Positions 22,152-33,617 of a DNA stretch of 64,000 nt are shown piece after piece. The stretch comes from Spizellomyces punctatus DAOM BR117 (Eukaryota > Chytridiomycota > Chytridiomycetes > Spizellomycetales > Spizellomycetaceae): assembly GCF_000182565.1 (NCBI RefSeq), contig NW_015971540.1, positions 186,001 to 250,000 on the forward strand, read 5' to 3'. A program made the translations under genes and the position numbers. The stretch's first letter is position 1, and every line of letters begins with the position of its first letter. Under the pieces are notes generated by a model that saw only the letters and a program-made list of their open reading frames with translations, did not search any database and was not told the origin of the DNA.

Positions 22152-24308
22152 CTATGCTGATGACGAATCAGGGTCTTGCTCTGCTGGTTCACGTATTCTT
22201 CTCCCACGACTACCTATCAACGAACTCGCTTCCCGTTCTGAATCCTCCCTTGCCTCCTCGCGTTCGTCCTCCTCACTTGGCGCTATGGCACTGTCCCCTG
22301 AATCCTCCTTGTCTGATTGATTCCGACTTTGGGACGGCATCGCACGTCCATGGCCGCGGACAACCGTCTTTTTACCTCTCTTCTTGCCCGACCCCTCACC
22401 ACTGAGATACGCTCTTGCTCTTCGATCAATTTCCGCCTGTACAATTGGCGGATTACTAAATCTTGGATCCTCGTGTAAAACGGGATAGTTATAATCCCCA
22501 AACGGTAACTTGCGACTACTCTCATACTGAGCTTCCAAGTCAGGATCGCTTTCGGGCGGTGTAAATTCCAAACTTGTCGTTTCCCTTTCCTCATTAGAAT
22601 CATATTCTCCTTCACCAGATTCCCATGCATTTGCGTCATCGTGTGGTATAGTCCCATACCCGTCGCGCCTTCGCGAATTCTTTGCCCATCGGCTAAACCC
22701 ACTTGCATTTGCAGGACTATCTGGGCCAAACTCTACATCGTTGTCCCTGATAAGGATCTGATGGCTTCCTCTTCGCACATGTCGAAATCTTGTCCCTCTG
22801 AACGTATGATAAGTGTCTTGAATGATATCTTTCACACCAAACGCATCCCGAACCGCGTACAGAAAAGCCACTCGAGATGATAGTCTATGATGTCAGGGAA
22901 AGTGAGGATTCAAGCTTTCCAAGGTAGACCTCTCTTTGGACACGTACCGGCGATCATCATAATCGGTCCATGGGAATGCGTACCAATGCAACATTGCAAG
23001 GAACGGCATTTCAACACAAATCAAGAAATCCTGCAACGCCAGTGCAAGATTGCTTCCAGAATATCCGCCTTCTACAAATGCATCAAAGATAGGATCAGTA
23101 TGCTTCCTCGGAAACAGTATGCGATTTAAACGTACTATCGCGTATGAGGCCAGCCCAGACCAGAAAGGCGATACCCAACCCTTGATAAAAGGTAAGAAAA
23201 ACGATGGATTTTACACAAATAAACTTTGGCATAGGCCTGTCAGTCAGCATTTCAGAGTCAGCCTCTACATACGATGATCAATAACGGAATGGAAAACCTC
23301 ACCGGTATGGCTGTAAGTCTTTCGAGCACTGCACGTAGAATAACACCAAACAGTACAGGGACCAGCAGACCGACAAGTTGTAAAACAATGATAACCACAT
23401 GTAACAGCTCGTCCAGCCAATGTAGCCTTCGTGATATTGGCCAGCGAGTTTTAGGATCATAGTCAGGACACTCAAGATTGGTTTCAAAATGACAAACTGC
23501 AGGACTCCGCGCCGGACGAAGAGAAATGTTTCTGGGTCGCTCATCTGAAACCAATTGGTTGGTCAAGCAAGATACTACTAGGTGCTAGCTATGCTGTTCA
23601 CGTACATCCATAGGTGAAAAGCAGTAATTAAACGGCCAAAGATGGTGTGTTCGCATGCGTTGTTCCAGCATCGCAAGGAGAGCACGCTCACCACCGAGAT
23701 AGTTGATGCATAGAATGAAGAACGAGTATATGACGAATGCCTATTTGTAGTGAATAACTTTGAAATTCAGCAAGCGACATCCTGATCGCCAATCATGCAG
23801 ATGCCACATCAATCACCTCATATATATCTCGTATTGTATCAATGTAATCTGCAGCGGATCGGGATGACAGGCTCGTGAAGGACGCTACTGCATAGACCGG
23901 AACCCTGATATCCAATTAACAATGACATTAGATCAGGATAGAGCCAGATTCTGCATACACTATGTGACGCTGGAACGCAAGCCGCAAGGAATTCAAGCGC
24001 TCCCACGAGCTTTGCGTATCGTTTTGCCCAAGCGCCCAAATGACAACTGCCCACCAAAACGAAAATGCTCACATCCACAATATACGTATCGCAAGTCTCT
24101 ACAAGATTGCCGAGGAACAAGTTTCAGAACAGTTTGTTTGTAAAGCCCATACAACGGGTGACATGCTTACCTGGACCTCCGGTCGTCGATAATTCTTAAA
24201 ATGTAGAAACATTGTGTAAAATGATATTGCGGAGCCCACAAATGCGGCGAGCCCTGCTATAAAGTATGGAAAGGGGCCCATTATGCGGCCTCCTTCATCC
24301 GCCGTCAT
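22152..24308 (-). CDS. TMEM184/LAZ1 (organic solute transporter Ost-alpha) family protein
   Basis: Seven-helix membrane protein; relatives act at the vacuole or plasma membrane and in solute transport. About eight exons on the minus strand. Exon 1 (24308-24171) begins MTADEGG and includes FYTMFLHFKNYRRPEVQ. An 11-base micro-exon (23969-23959) gives RHIV. Then come VPVYAVASFTSLSS..DYIDTIRDIYE, AFVIYSFFILCINYLGGERAL, SDPETFLFVRRGVLQFVILKP, SLYCLVLFYVQCSKDLQPYRP, MPKFICVKSIVFLTFYQG and LQDFLICVEMPFLAMLHWYAFPW. All are family landmarks. The cytosolic tail of about 230 residues is acidic, with Arg/Ser-rich patches. The usual RILLMVP motif appears only as VP. Confidence 0.85.
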
Positions 24309-24533
24309 GGCGGGCTGTAAAGCGAGAACAAGGAATTGTAAATGATTGGTATCAAACTCCACAACCCTTACTACAGGCCTGATTACGGGGGAACATGCGA
24401 TCGTGAGACACGTGATTCAATTTGATGACAAGAACTTCCAGATGATACGACTGCCAGGATGCCGTATCCATAGATGGTATTTAAGAAAGGATACCAAATA
24501 AATGCATGGGATTGTACAAAAAAATCAAAACAA

Positions 24534-25764
24534 CTACAGAATCAAAGCCATCCTTGAAAAGGACCCAACACGGCATCTGGAAAGGGAACCCATATCAGAG
24601 GAATGAGTGGAAACTTTAACATCAGAGTCTCTCGAAACCAAACCTTTTATGCTTTCCACAAACTGCGCGGGTACCCAATATAGGAAATAGTTTGACTTAT
24701 CTGTAGGTCCCAACTGCAAGGCAACAATATGGTATTCTTCATGTCCCTTGATGGACTCTGATGTCACATTTTTGATGCTCCCCAGATTAACTTTCTGTGT
24801 ACGCTCTGTAAAGGAAGTTCAAAAAAAACATCTGCTAAATTAACCATGGGTTTTCTAATCCTACCATTCGTTCCAATCCACAATTGATCAATTTCAGGTT
24901 TGAAAGTCAGCCGTGTTTTGGCCCCTCTCGAGTTTATCAGCGCTCTCAACCCGCCTGGAGGTAGCGGTAGTCGCCTTCCACGTATTCCCGGCTCTGCATC
25001 GTCTGGTTTGCCTTTGTCAAGGATCTTTTTATGCTCTGTAAGTTCGCTTAGTGCAATTCGCGGTTTTGAGACTAGTCAAATTGATTGACGTCGTAAGCTC
25101 TTTTTACACAACGTTAACATTTCTGACACCGAACAATTACCTGTTGTATCCACTACAGGCGTTGCCGCCGCTGCAGTCGCGATTTTCACAATGTCTTCAA
25201 CTGCATTAAGATCTATGAGCCAACTTTTTGATGGAAACTAGTAAATCAGAAAACCTTATACCTTTGCTTGCCATTAGCATAATCTTTACCCCATCTTTCA
25301 CCCCCGCCTCAGACAAAGTCTGATCGTCCTTTAACACTCCTGCGATAGTCATATGATGCTGGTTAGTATCAGTCTCATATATACCTTCCTCCCGCATGGT
25401 ACCTTTGAACAACAGCTTCTGCATGTTTGTGTGAACCCCTGTAACGGTCGCTATCGTCTGTTTAAGATCTGCGACGCTTCGATTGAGAGAAAACGTCACG
25501 TCGTGTGTTATCTTTCCATAAGCGACTCTAAAGGAGGCGTGTGGTTCCTCTCCCTCTTCTGCAGAATGGACAGAATGAGCAGAAAAATGTCAACGGGACA
25601 GAATGAACCGACATTCGCGAAAGAAATCATAAGGTCTGAGAGAATGAGGGGAAGCGAGACAAACCACGTTCGTTCAACTTTCTCTTCGTACCAGAGACTG
25701 CAGGCTCGTCTCCCTGTGACAAGTGATATGGTGTGCCCTTGTTGGGGTCCTGTGCTGCCATCAT
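24534..25764 (-). CDS. UBFD1: Ubiquitin-like domain protein, UBFD1 homologue
   Basis: Five exons (25764-25692, 25558-25262, 25200-25141, 25071-24845, 24794-24534) join in frame to 305 residues. A ubiquitin-like fold covers about residues 33-120, including RVAYGKITHDVTFSLN, the KQTIATVTGVHTNMQKLLFKG turn and GVKIMLMASK. Next is the family's linker HKKILDKGKPDD, then the C-terminal domain with LTFKPEIDQLWIGT, SIKNVTSESIKGHEEYH and ALQLGPTDKSNYFLYWVP. These are the landmarks of human UBFD1. Its biochemical role is poorly known; relatives are linked to ubiquitin binding and NF-kB signalling in animals. The start is a double ATG (MMAAQ). Confidence 0.9.
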
Positions 25765-26711
25765 CTTTGACTACCCTCAGCACCCTGGTCTCGGCAACAA
25801 CTAATGAATTGGGGAATTTGCTTGAAATCTCCCGTTGCTTGTTCAGCTTGCGCGATTTGGCTTACACAGACCGAGCTAAGCCACGCTGGTCATCAGAGTG
25901 CTTGCCTCACGTCAGTTGAAGCCATTGTGTTTGATGTTAAGTTTGACGTTGCAATCACTTTGGCGTGAAAATGAAGAGGGATACAGAGACGTGGAACTAT
26001 ATGTGAAAATTGCCTTTCGGTCGATAGCGACAAGGCTTTGGAAAAAATCTCCAAGGTTGAATGCCAAATTTAGCGCCAACGGGCACGATCTACAGATTCG
26101 ATCTACATTTACACCTGAAGCCAATCTCTGCTCGGATGTATTTCAGCAGAAAGCACCTGTAAGCAGCATACGCATCTATACGAATCTAGACATCATTTTC
26201 TGTGTAAAAGCTTACTCTCGTCGAGTCACACTAACTGTCGAATCGTGCAGCACGGCCGTCTTCTTCTTGCGCATGCAGCAGTCTTCGCGTCCAATCCGAA
26301 GGCACAACTACAAGATGTGCGTGCGTTGGTGTGTCCTCATCTCTTCGCTTAGTCCCATACCTTGGGCATGTCTGTTTTGCTTGTGATTAACAGCATCAGG
26401 AAGTTGGGTCTCAACTTCATGGTGCCCATCAATAGCTCTCATTAGCGGCCGGTCCTTGGTCACACCCTGCAGTTCTGGTATACGATATAATTCGAGCTGT
26501 TATGTCTCGAACAGAGCAGCACGATGGAATGAAAGTTGCGGTGCTTTCCATCATGCTTCATCTAGTATCGACTGGCTTCGAAAGCAAAACACATGAGCAT
26601 CCTGCACGCACCATTCCTCTTCTTTCGTGTGTGGTGTATCAAACGATGCCGACGCGGCGCACAATCCTACCGTGTCGGAGACCTAGAGCCCCATCTCCCT
26701 TCGATAGACCT
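25765..26711. other. Poorly coding stretch
   Basis: A 162-codon plus-strand frame (25898-26386) has no recognisable motif, and its first part is near the UBFD1 5' end. Frames such as LAHAAVFASNPKAQLQDVRAL around 26260 look protein-like but are not connected to an intact gene. Nothing firm. Confidence 0.3.
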
Positions 26712-27390
26712 CTATCCAGGGTTTGGTAACCTTGTCCTTGCCAGTTCCTGTGGCGTTCTTAACGTGCACCCACCCCTCAGGAATGACGACTCCCAATCGT
26801 AACCTCCTTCAGAGAGGTGTTCAGTTTGGTGTATTCCTCTAATGCGAGCGTGCGACGACTGCTGGTACTGAACATGTCTGCGATCTTCTCGGGAAAGGTC
26901 TCTGACCTCGCGTTCGTGACCGGATCGCGCTTGAACGCGCTGAAGATTGAAACTCCAAGTCGTTGTCTGACAGATGGACGGGTTCGCCAAACGACGTGAT
27001 GGAAGTTGCGGGCACACGCCAACAATTATCTTCTTTGTTTTTGATTTTAACCATAGTGGGCATCTCATTGTAGTCTGCGGGGTTCAACCGAGGCCAGTGA
27101 TATTGCAAATCCATGAGGTATTTCGGAACGGGAGGCACCTTCCTGCGTCGTCTCAACTGCAACGACGAGAGCACATGAACCGGAAGCGTCTCTGTGGGGA
27201 GCTTGCGGGGTGCGATAAGCGACCCTTGTTTCCGAACCTCTTTCTCCGCCCGCCACATCTGAGGGTGCTTCGCAAAGAGGAGCCCAGCAACCGACGACGG
27301 TCAAGAGGATGCAGGCCACAGCCGACATAGTGGGCTCTGGCCAGCGGCGCTGCTCGTTGGAAATGCCCGAGTACTTGTCCCAGGCTGGTT
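26640..27390 (-). pseudogene. Probable frameshifted gene for a single-span membrane protein
   Basis: Reading the minus strand from about 27375, coding-like sequence passes through three frame changes. WDKYSGISNEQRRWPEPT plus a hydrophobic MSAVACILLTVV shifts at about 27288 into AGLLFAKHPQMWRAEKEVRK, which runs to KVPPVPKYLMDLQYHWPRL. A second shift near 26950 leads into FSAFKRDPVTNARSETFP and ALEEYTKLNTSLKEVTI, and a third near 26795 into VVIPEGWVHVKNATGTGKDK, ending at a stop near 26688. The residue mix is convincing, but no intron explains the changes. The upstream Ser/Pro/Arg-rich stretch is mitochondrial-presequence-like. Family not recognised. Confidence 0.4.
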
Positions 27391-28005
27391 AGGCTTGCGG
27401 TCGAACGGTTGGATGGGTGAGTCGGTAGCAGTAGGCGGGAGGGGATTCGTAGGCTGGAGAGTTAGTGAGCGGGAGCGGGAAAGAGGAGCGAAAGGCGAAC
27501 CGCCAAAGGTGGAGGAGGAGGGGACGAGAGTAAATTTGACGCGAGAGAGGCGACGCAGTACAGTACAAGGAGGGACAAGCCGCTTACGTAAAGCGCGATC
27601 GAGCCTTTTGATACCTTTCAGACAATTGTCATCGATGTGGAAAAGGTCAACCAAAAGAGCGGGTGAAAGCATCATATTAGCTATATGCCCCACTGAATGC
27701 AGTTTGCAGCTTTTGCCGTTTGGTTCCGATACGAGATTAAATGTACTTGTGAATGAGCTTTTTTCAACTTTTGCCTCGTCATCTTTTCTATCAAATACTT
27801 TTCTAATATGGGAAGTCTGGTTTCGCATGTTGTACGCTTCTGATTCCCAGAGTTGGAACAAGTCTTGTTGAGAACCAGCGGATTGCCACCAAATCCAACA
27901 TAAGCAAACACTTTACCGACATCCAAATGATGAAGGAATAATGCTTTCCCTGAACAGCGTATTCTAGTCGATAACCACTATGTTGCTCATTGCTCACTTC
28001 TATCA

Positions 28006-28670
28006 ATGATGCTGCAAAAATGCTTTTTGCGTCGCATATGGTATATGACAGTCATTCTGGTAGTACTTTTGACGCTAGGTGTTTTCCTCGTCGCGTTGGT
28101 TGCGGGATGCTTTGTAGCCGCACACGTATTGGAAGCTTATTATGAAGCGTATAATGAAACCTTCGAGAGGACACGTTACCATGACTTGAAACAAAAGACT
28201 TTGACTTGCGAGAACGATCATATCTAGAACGACCAAAGTTGTCGGATTTTAGAAAAGTTGAACAAGAGCAAGTAGACGTTTCCAAGTTGGTCACATCTGT
28301 GCAAGAAGCACATATAAAGATAGAATGGGAGGAGCTTGAAAAGTGTGGAGCAGATTTGAGGAAAGTCATTGACCACTGGAAAAGACCTTATAACAAAGGA
28401 ACACAAGGTTGACAGTCTTTTGAGGAAAGAAGCGAACAAAGAAATCTTGAACAGGTTATGTTTCCCCCACGAGGACTTGCGAGACATGTAAAGGGTCGGC
28501 GTCGATATCATTGCCTTCTAGTTGGAGACAAACTCGCGCAGACGACCAAGAACTTTTGGTTGCATCGAAAAGCTCGTTTGGCAGATCATTTTTATCGCGT
28601 AAGTAAAGATTCATCCAACCCATGGCGTCCTAACCTCGTTTGGTATCAGCTCTGATTATGAATTTGGATG
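28006..28670 (+). pseudogene. Possible decayed membrane/coiled-coil protein gene
   Basis: It starts with a clear membrane segment (MTVILVVLLTLGVFLVALVAGC) after a basic N-terminus. It then needs a shift near 28198 to continue as RERSYLERPKLSDFRKVE and EEAHIKIEW-like helix, and another near 28380 to reach KEHKVDSLLRKEANKEILNRL followed by CFPHEDLRDM and stops. The order of membrane anchor, coiled coil and ILNRLCFP-type motif recalls the front part of fungal NLR-like proteins, but this is only an inference. Not intact. Confidence 0.35.
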
Positions 28671-28678
28671 AAGGGGTC

Positions 28679-28744
28679 TAAAGAATGAATACTTGAGTAT
28701 GAATTTTATTGTTAAGGTAAAGGTTATAAAGAATGAATACTTGA
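28679..28744 (+). repeat. Direct repeat of TAAAGAATGAATACTTGA
   Basis: Two 18-base copies at about 28679-28696 and 28727-28744 in an A/T-rich stretch. Origin unknown. Confidence 0.5.
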
Positions 28745-29234
28745 TTAGGATGGATAGGAAAGGAGAATAAGTAATAGGACGTAATTGTAAGTAAAAAGAA
28801 TGCTTAATCAACGGGTTCTAATTAAGGTGTTATAGAAAAGTTTAAATTCCACCTAGCAGTGTCAAAGCACCATCATCCTCACCCTTCTTTAAAATGTGCA
28901 ACGGAATCATATCTTTCGTGAAGATTGAACCATAACATAAAGGTGTTTGCCTCTGTAATCTTCCATGCAAAGGTCTGCGCACAATGCTGCGGACGTTGAT
29001 GGACCACGTTAGTTTCTTTCCAACGTGCCTTCATACATGCATGGAGAATTGCTCGCCAGTTGCTCATGGTAGGTACCAGGAGACAAGGACGCGGTCTTTG
29101 ACGGTGGAAGACGATGTGGGGAAGCTACTTTTGAGCTGAGTCATAACCCATTCTCTTCACAATTTCTGAAGCCTGCGTTTCCTGTTCCATTTCATCTCTG
29201 CTTGCAAACGAGACGTTTGTAGACGTCCTACACA
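28745..29234. other. A/T-rich intergenic, promoter of the DUF4336 gene
   Basis: No coding signal seen. It must contain the promoter of the gene starting at 29235. Confidence 0.4.
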
Positions 29235-30782
29235 ATGCTCTCTGTTGCTACAAGCTTCATTGCGCTCACCGCGGGCATTGTTGCCGCCTACTATTATTCA
29301 CCTCGTTCTGTCAAACGGTCAATTGTCATTCGCATTTTGGGTGCTTTAGCACCTCCACCAAAACTAGGAATGCCATATTCGTCTCTGATCAACCCTCATT
29401 CGCCTCTTCGACAGCATGCTCGAAATCTCTGGACGGTCGTCGGAAATCTTCCTCCTCGGAACTCGGCGTTGCCGTGTACAATGACTGTCTACCGCTTCCC
29501 TGGAACAAAATTCTTGTGGATCCACTCCCCGATCTGTTTAAATGATGAGGTTAGAGCGGAACTGGAGGCTTTGGGAAAAGTTACTTGGATTGTAGTGCCC
29601 AATCGCATGCATAGAACATATGTGGAGGCGTGGCATCAATTATATCCGCAGGCCAAGATCGCCTGTCCTGAGAAGGAAAAGGAGGGCGTCGAAAAGGTTG
29701 TCAAGGTGGACACGGCCTGTGAGGATGTCTGGCAGATCATAACCTATGATAAAGATGTTCCTGAAAAGGAAACTGCACCAAAGTCAGCAGAGGACAATCA
29801 ACTCAAAACCACTTCCCCGCGTCAGAAGGAACCTTCGCCCACGGCTGAGTGCAGTGTATGTGGAGAATACAAAACCAAACAAGAATTTTCAGCACGCCAA
29901 TGGAGACAGGATGAGCAGAGGAAATGCATAGACTGTGTCGCCGAATACGAGCATTCAAAAGACTGGGTGGCAGAAAAAAACAAGCCTCGTCCTACTGAGT
30001 TCACACCAGCCTCCTGGCAAACACCAAAAGAGCGCCAAACAACACAAGTCCGCCACCGAAAGGTCTCAGAAGGCAAACGCATAAACGCCTATGAAGAGAA
30101 TGAGCGTCAGCAACAGGAAGACAGTGGTTCGGGTTGGTCCACATCCTCTGAGGAGACTGGCGATGCCGATTGGAAAATCGATCAATGGTGGCTGCAGGAC
30201 GATCGCAAGGGCAAACCGTTACCTGACTGGGAGGATGTGAAGAACGACTATGCGTTTGATGAAGATGTCAATAAACTGGAACACGATGAGCAGGTGCTGG
30301 TCACTGGGCGGATCGGCCAGTCGTTAGAGGTTCGCCCACGTCGTCGAGCTGTCCGCTGCATTCGTCCTGAAGGATGCTACCCAGAGACCCAGGAATTGCT
30401 CTATGTTGTGGAATTGGAAAGGTGCGTTAAACATACGAGCTAGATCCCATCAATGCTAACATTAGATTTCGATTCGTTCAGTAAACCCCCCACACACGCC
30501 CTAATTAGCACGGATCTATTCTTCAACATTGATCTGGATGGCGTGGATACCATTACCAAACTCCTTGGCAGCGCTGGATTCTTTGGACCAACACCAATTT
30601 GCAAGTTTTTTTGCATCCAAGATGCACATGCCTTTGAGCAATGGGTGCACGAGAGCATTATAGGAATCGTCAAGAAGGAAGCTGTCAAGGTCGTTGTAGT
30701 GGCACATGGTGACGTTATCGAGGGCGATGAGGACATAATCGTTGGGAAATTTTGTGAAGCTGCCAAAAAAGCTGTTGAATGA
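29235..30782 (+). CDS. DUF4336 protein interrupted by a Stc1-like zinc finger
   Basis: Two exons (29235-30421, 30482-30782) give 495 residues. The intron has a CTAAC branch site before its TTCAG end. The N-terminus is a membrane anchor (VATSFIALTAGIVAAYYYS). The first half of DUF4336, a metallo-hydrolase-like domain, follows: WTVVGNLPPRNSAL, GTKFLWIHSPICLNDEV, GKVTWIVVPNRMHRTYVEAWHQLYP. A long insert of about 200 residues carries CSVCGEYKTKQEFSARQW then KCIDCV, a CxxC...CxxC finger of the Stc1 type, plus polar sequence. The second half of DUF4336 resumes after the intron: ALISTDLFFNIDL and VVVVAHGDVIEGD. Function unknown. The fused zinc finger suggests protein or nucleic-acid contact. Confidence 0.8.
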
Positions 30783-31076
30783 ATCCTTCCGCTAGGTAGC
30801 TCGATGAGACTTTGCGACGCAAGGGATCTGGTATTGCTTGATACCGCTGGCTTGTCTAAAAACCGGGAAATGCCTTGGACATTTGAAGCATTGGTTGGGA
30901 GAACTATAGCACACACAAATCCCGCTTTCCATATTTGGCTTAATTTGCTTGCGTATCGATTTATGCGTCACTATGAGTCATGTGCTTTGGTTCAACTTGA
31001 AAGATAAAGTCCGCAGTGTAACCCGCAATCTCTTCGAGTGTGAATTTCTGCCAATTTGCAGTATTACAGCCGTGTC

Positions 31077-32782
31077 ATGCCGTCAAAACGGGCCGCGAAG
31101 GTCACTGTCTTGGGAGGAGGTGTCATTGGTTTGACTGTTGGTAAGTCGTTCCAAGCTGCGGTACTCTGATACCAAGTGGAAGATCTAATGTTTATTGTGT
31201 TAATAAAGCTGGGTAAAGATCGGACTCAGAGTTCACAATGTTGGAGGGATGAAGGCCTGATACGTTTTCACCGTGCTTTTAGAGTCTTACAAGCGCGAGG
31301 CTACAAAGTTACCGTTGTAAGCCGCGCTTTTCCCGACAATCCGGACGACGACCCTTCCTTCACTTCTCCGGCAGCTGGCGCTCACTGGCGGAGTTTTGCT
31401 GAGAAGGATGACTACAGGCTTCAAGGTGAGTGAGACGGGCTATTATCCTTAACGCTGAACATTTTGTGGCTAATGCCGTCTGGCCCAGAATGGGATGAGA
31501 CCACATTTCAGGCAATGGTACGGCTATGCGATGTTCCCGGTACCGGATTAATGATGGCACCAGGTGAGATTGCGTCCTACCGAGTCTATTGGCAGACGAA
31601 TCTATTCATGCCTGGATGCGTCTACCAGCATACGAGTTTTGGGCCGATCCGATGGAGTCCTGGGAAGATCCCTTCTTTGCTCGATTCACCCCAAAATACA
31701 AGATTCTAGATACTGCATCCCTCCCTCCGACCTGCAAATTTGGAATCTCCTATGAAACAAGTCAGTGCTTGGCTGTAGACCTGCCTTGTCGGGTGCTCAT
31801 CTCATGTTTTCATAGTCTGCATCAATGTTCCCAAGTATCTTCTATGGCTGCTAGAAAAGTTCAAGTCCCTTGGCGGATCCCTTCGAAAGCAGAGTGTAGC
31901 TCATATTGATGAGTTGCTGAATGAGGACGTGGATGTGGTGATCAATTGTGCGGGTATTGGAGCGCGGACGCTTGGTGGTGTCGAGGATGTGCAAACTTAT
32001 GCAACACGGGGACAAGTGCGTTCATCAAACATTCATTAGCCGCTCACGCCGTCTGTTTAACATGTCTGTGATATATTTGCAGACTGTCTTGGTTAGAGCA
32101 CCACATGTTCGGCATACAGTCACGCGATTGGGCCAGGTTCATGGTAAGACCATGATTGTCTGTCAGAGACGGCATACCCAAATGCTCATTGTGTGACTGG
32201 CCGACAGAGGATTTCACCTACATTATCCCCCGTGATGACGGTATTGTTGTCCTGGGCGGCACGTATCAAGCCAATAACTAGTACGTTTGTAAAATCCCTG
32301 TGTGTTTGGCATGCATCAGTACTGACCCTGAAGCAGTACATTAGAGCCGGACATGCCAACAGCCGAGGCCATAATTCAACGTTGCTTGTCCATTTGTCCG
32401 GAGCTGCAAGTGGACGGTAAACTTGATATCATTAAACATAAGGCGGGCTTGCGTCCAACGCGCGTGGGAGGCGTGCGATGTGAGGCTGAATGGAAGGGTA
32501 TGTATCTTTTCATGTCGAAATCAAATGAAGACGACATTTTCACTGATGAATTTATAGAGTCAAGCGATAACCGAAAAGTTTTACTGGTTCACTGTTATGG
32601 TCACGGTATGCCCACTTGATCGAGACGTGATGTGGACTTGTTACTGAACGTTAGATTTTCTTTTCCCAGGCGGTTACGGATTTCAATCTAGTATCGGCTG
32701 TGCGGCAACTGTCGCGATGATAACTGATGGAGAACGTGCAAGACGAGGGGCGCACGGCGACGAACTAACTGTAAAACTGTGA
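31077..32782 (+). CDS. D-amino-acid / D-aspartate oxidase (FAD)
   Basis: Ten exons (31077-31140, 31285-31425, 31489-31563, 31596-31760, 31816-32015, 32083-32143, 32208-32280, 32337-32497, 32558-32605, 32670-32782) join to 366 residues. The dinucleotide-binding start is VTVLGGGVIGLTV. Landmarks are SPAAGAHW, the substrate-side MRLPAYEFWADP, VINCAGIGARTLGG, IIPRDDGIVVLGGTYQ, GLRPTR and the C-terminal HCYGHGGYGFQSSIGCA. It oxidises a D-amino acid to the 2-oxo acid with H2O2. Distinguishing D-Asp from neutral D-amino-acid specificity is not possible from motifs alone. The C-terminus is VKL rather than a canonical SKL, so peroxisomal import is uncertain. Confidence 0.9.
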
Positions 32783-33617
32783 CATCCATCTGCTTCGCAA
32801 TATTGTTAAATGGGATTGTTTATATTTTATACATGGCATTTCTTACCATTTGTTTATCTTGCTCCCGTTTCAATGGGTTAAAGCACAGTATGTCGCACGA
32901 ATAACTAATCAAACATGCAGTTAGTTCATTTACATATCTTATGCTTGCCCGTCAGCTGTGACCTGGCACTTGTACCTCTCCCACTCTGCAGTTATATGTC
33001 CGCGATTAGATCATGATTTTACCCCTAATCCCCTGCGTTCACATGTCTGGCACAACCAGAGAGAAGTCAAAGCTTCAAGGAGTTACCTGACGGACAGTGT
33101 TTTGTAGTGTGAGTGTAGGTGTGTGCCCGATGTCAATCTAACCAGAGTTAGTCGGGATCATTTCACATCGCGATTTTTGCATCATGGCTCAAAACGACTT
33201 CCAGTAATCCTGCAACTTTGGCACCTTCAACAGATTGAAAATATATTGAACATTTACAGAAGCAGATAATTTCATTTTCTCAGTATCAACGTTTCCGTAT
33301 TTTGATCCTTTTAGGCTTGCTCATTGCGGTATCTTCAAAGTCGGTTCACATGAAAAGTCAATGAAAAGCTCAACAAATCAGTAGAGAAAGATCACGTCGG
33401 AAGACTGTACGGGGTCTTGTCATTTCTCCTTTCCTACATAATTGGTGAAGCAGTGTTGAATGTTGGTTTAAGAACTAGAGCCATGCGCTCATTGTATATG
33501 TTATGAACAAACACTGGAGCGACTTTGCCCGGGATGGGCCAAATCAATGGATGGACATGAAAAAACGCGGATTTCGCGATACTACAGCACTTTCCAATAC
33601 CAAAGTTCTACTTGACC
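32783..33617. other. Intergenic
   Basis: No coding signal or repeat recognised. It holds the 3' flank of the oxidase and the promoter of the NudE gene. Confidence 0.4.

Noticed and set aside
25898-26386. 162-codon plus-strand frame as a gene
   Set aside because: No recognisable domain; starts within the UBFD1 upstream region and no spliced extension could be built.
27301-27861. 186-codon minus-strand frame as an intact protein
   Set aside because: Its 5' half has no coding character and its end overlaps the better-supported frames of the decayed gene; only the presequence-like part may belong to that.
30440-30916. 158-codon minus-strand frame
   Set aside because: Antisense shadow of the second exon of the DUF4336 gene.
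30783-31076. 67-codon plus-strand frame between the DUF4336 and oxidase genes
   Set aside because: No motif, and it lies in the oxidase promoter.
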